Source: CAVQJU01 sp963729215
GTDB taxonomy: Bacteria > Acidobacteriota > Vicinamibacteria > Vicinamibacterales > CAVVIG01
Assembly (NCBI GenBank): GCA_963729215.1
Contig: CAVSND010000023.1
Coordinates: forward strand, 62,001-126,000
Length of the DNA stretch: 64,000 nt
Direction of reading: 5' to 3'
The notes under the pieces were generated by a model. The model searched no databases and had not been told where the DNA came from. It saw only the letters and a program-made list of their open reading frames with translations. How positions within the stretch are numbered: the stretch's first letter is position 1; the number at the start of each line of letters is the position of its first letter. The position numbers and the translations under genes were made by a program. Positions 62,444 through 64,000 of the stretch are shown one piece after another.

Positions 62444-63904
62444 ATGTCATTGCCGCCGCGTGTCAGGTTCGCGCCGTCGCCGACCGGATATCTTCACGTC
62501 GGCGGCGCCCGCACGGCGCTGTTCAACTGGCTGTTCGCGCGCCGGCATGGCGGCGTGTTCGTGCTGCGCATCGAAGACACCGACGTCGAGCGCTCGTCGC
62601 AGGACATGGTCGAGGGCATTCTCGACGGCCTGCGATGGCTGGGTCTCGACTGGGACGAGGGGCCGAAGATAGACGGCCCGTTCGCGCCGTACTTCCAGTC
62701 GCAGCGGCTGGACACCTACCGCCGGACCGCGGAGCGCCTGGTGTCCGAGGGCCGCGCGTATTACTGCTACTGCACGCCGGACGAGTTGAAGGCGCGGAGA
62801 GAAGCGGCCGAGGCGAGCTCGGGCGGCTGGAAATACGATCGCCTCTGCTGCCGCTTGAGCGCCGACGACATCGCCGCGCGTGAGCGGAGCGGCGCGCCGC
62901 GAGCCGTGCGGTTCAAGGTGCCCGAGGGCAGCGTCAGGGTGGACGATCTCGTCCACGGTCCCATCGAGTTCGAGAACGCGCACATCGAGGACTTCGTCAT
63001 CCTCCGCTCCGATCGCCACCCGACCTATCACCTGTCGGTCGTGTCGGACGATGTGGAGATGAAGATGACGCATGTGGTGAGGGGCGACGACCACATCTCC
63101 AACACGCCGAAGCAGATTCTGCTGTACCAGGCGATGGGCGCGCCGCTGCCCAGCTTTGCCCACGTGCCGCTGATTCTGGGAGCGGACAAGAAACGTTTGA
63201 GCAAGCGCCACGGGGCGACGTCGGTGATGGAGTACGCGAAACAGGGATATCTGCGCGAGGCGATGGTGAACTTCCTGGCGCTGCTCGGCTGGTCGCCGGG
63301 AAGCGGGAACGCCGAAGTCTTTTCAATCGAGGAGCTCGCCGGCGTGTTCGACCTCGGGGGAATCAGCGGCGGGAACGCCGTGTTCAACCCCGAGAAACTC
63401 GACTGGTTCAATCAGCAGCACATCGCCAGGCTGGCGCCCGAGGAGCTGACGCGGCGGATTCGCCCGTCGCTCGAATCGGCCGGCCTGTGGGACGCCGAAT
63501 TCCTCGGTTCGCGCCACGCGTGGTTTTTCAGCGCGCTCGAACTGCTCAAGCCGCGCGCTCGGAAGCTGGACGACTTCGCGACGCAAGGGGCGTTTCTGTT
63601 CGGCGACGACATCGAGTACGACGCGGCCGCCGTCGGGAAGCACCTCGAGGTCGAGGGGATGGCCGCGCACCTCCAGGCGCTCGATGCCGCGTTCTCGGAG
63701 CTCGCGGACTTCGACGCGGCGTCCACGGAAGGGGCGTTGCGAGGTGTGGCCGAAGCCCGGGGCGTGAAGGCAGGCACGCTGATTCACGCGGTTCGCGTGG
63801 CCGTGACCGGCCGGGCCGTCAGCCCCGGGTTGTTCGAGGTCCTGGCGCTCGTGGGGCGGGCCCGGGTCCACCGGCGGCTTGCCGCCGCCCGGCGCCTGAT
63901 ATAA
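62444..63904 (+). CDS. gltX: Glutamate--tRNA ligase
   Basis: A 486-residue class I synthetase. The HIGH motif appears as FAPSPTGYLHVGGARTALFNWLFA, the KMSKS motif as ADKKRLSKRHGATSV, and the tRNA acceptor-stem domain between them includes YCYCTPDELKARR and WKYDRLCCRL. The anticodon-binding domain is C-terminal (about 330-486). It charges tRNA-Glu with glutamate, an essential step. Unlike many neighbours the frame is intact. In organisms lacking GlnRS, GltX also charges tRNA-Gln and a GatCAB transamidase finishes the job; here the next gene is tRNA-Gln, but the window cannot show which system is used. Confidence 0.97.
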   Translation: MSLPPRVRFAPSPTGYLHVGGARTALFNWLFARRHGGVFVLRIEDTDVERSSQDMVEGILDGLRWLGLDWDEGPKIDGPFAPYFQSQRLDTYRRTAERLVSEGRAYYCYCTPDELKARREAAEASSGGWKYDRLCCRLSADDIAARERSGAPRAVRFKVPEGSVRVDDLVHGPIEFENAHIEDFVILRSDRHPTYHLSVVSDDVEMKMTHVVRGDDHISNTPKQILLYQAMGAPLPSFAHVPLILGADKKRLSKRHGATSVMEYAKQGYLREAMVNFLALLGWSPGSGNAEVFSIEELAGVFDLGGISGGNAVFNPEKLDWFNQQHIARLAPEELTRRIRPSLESAGLWDAEFLGSRHAWFFSALELLKPRARKLDDFATQGAFLFGDDIEYDAAAVGKHLEVEGMAAHLQALDAAFSELADFDAASTEGALRGVAEARGVKAGTLIHAVRVAVTGRAVSPGLFEVLALVGRARVHRRLAAARRLI

Positions 63905-63905
63905 T
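63877..63905 (+). promoter_or_regulatory. Predicted promoter of tRNA-Gln inside the 3' end of gltX
   Basis: A perfect TATAAT (63900-63905) overlaps the gltX stop codon (ATATAA). A weak -35 (GGCTTG or TTGCCG) lies 15-17 bases upstream. Transcription would begin near 63912, about 30 bases before the tRNA. A GCCCC-tacgac-GGGGC hairpin (63915-63930) lies in the leader. Confidence 0.5.
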
Positions 63906-63942
63906 CAGGGTTTCGCCCCTACGACGGGGCCGCACCAGACAC

Positions 63943-64000
63943 TGGGAGGTCGTCCAACGGTAGGACATCTGCCTCTGGAGCAGGTTATCGGGGTTCGAAT
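63943..64000 (+). tRNA. tRNA-Gln (CTG anticodon), cut by the window end
   Basis: It starts TGGGAGG (U1 as usual for tRNA-Gln), with D arm GTCCAACGGTAGGAC and anticodon arm TCTGC-CTCTGGA-GCAGG with CTG in the loop. The T arm begins CGGGGTTCGAAT at the window edge. The 3' half lies outside. Confidence 0.9.

Overview
The window is GC-rich, densely coded DNA with no phage, plasmid or transposase gene. The gene set points to a free-living soil or sediment member of the Acidobacteriota, most likely class Vicinamibacteria. The evidence is a TIGR03435 protein, a DUF1552/DUF1592 pair, PQQ enzymes with c-type cytochromes, several secreted proteins of the 'DGHPDLxGxW' type, and a wealth of secreted hydrolases. 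The taxonomic call is inference from gene content.

Layout. 0.1-6.3 kb: outer-membrane barrel, GNAT, RidA, an ArsR/SRPBCC pair, glutamyl-Q tRNA(Asp) synthetase, DUF523/DUF1722. 6.4-10.1 kb: secreted NHL propeller, a PQQ alcohol dehydrogenase and its cytochrome c. 10.2-15.2 kb: an HtrA-like protein lacking catalytic residues, a TPR/peptidase-MA protein, a 0.5-kb inverted-repeat element (second copy cut by the left window edge) and a tandem TIGR03435 protein. 15.4-23.9 kb: LigM/DesA-like O-demethylase, an RNase A-like toxin with CdiI-type immunity gene, ECF sigma factor, DoxX plus di-haem cytochrome, phosphoribosyltransferase. 24.1-26.6 kb: tRNA-Ser followed by an island of small genes and a gene remnant. 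26.8-35.4 kb: arylsulfatase, DUF1552/DUF1592, ankyrin protein, HhH protein. 35.5-50 kb: PQQ sugar dehydrogenase, MBL-fold enzymes, secreted family proteins, serine hydrolase, vanadium-haloperoxidase-like protein, oligopeptidase B, PEGA protein, ModA-like binding protein, alpha/beta hydrolase. 50.2-56.2 kb: sulfotransferase, IlvD/Edd dehydratase, spinster-type MFS transporter and a two-subunit aconitase X, which look like a small-acid catabolic locus. 56.2-64 kb: S9 and M28 peptidases, FAD oxidoreductase, gltX and the start of tRNA-Gln. The theme is periplasmic and extracellular breakdown of peptides, sulfated and aromatic compounds, with electrons passed to quinoproteins and cytochromes c.

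Two features cut across the whole window. First, most gene junctions carry short repeats of a few families: GTAG-led hairpins in inverted pairs (REP/BIME-like), AACGTARAACG arrays, CACGAGC arrays, CACGAAG inverted pairs and GTGGACC arrays. Several supply the stop codon or tail of the neighbouring gene. Second, at least 18 genes are broken by single-base indels, mostly one extra C or G, while homology continues cleanly in the next frame. This looks more like sequence error than decay, and the spans given here join the pieces.
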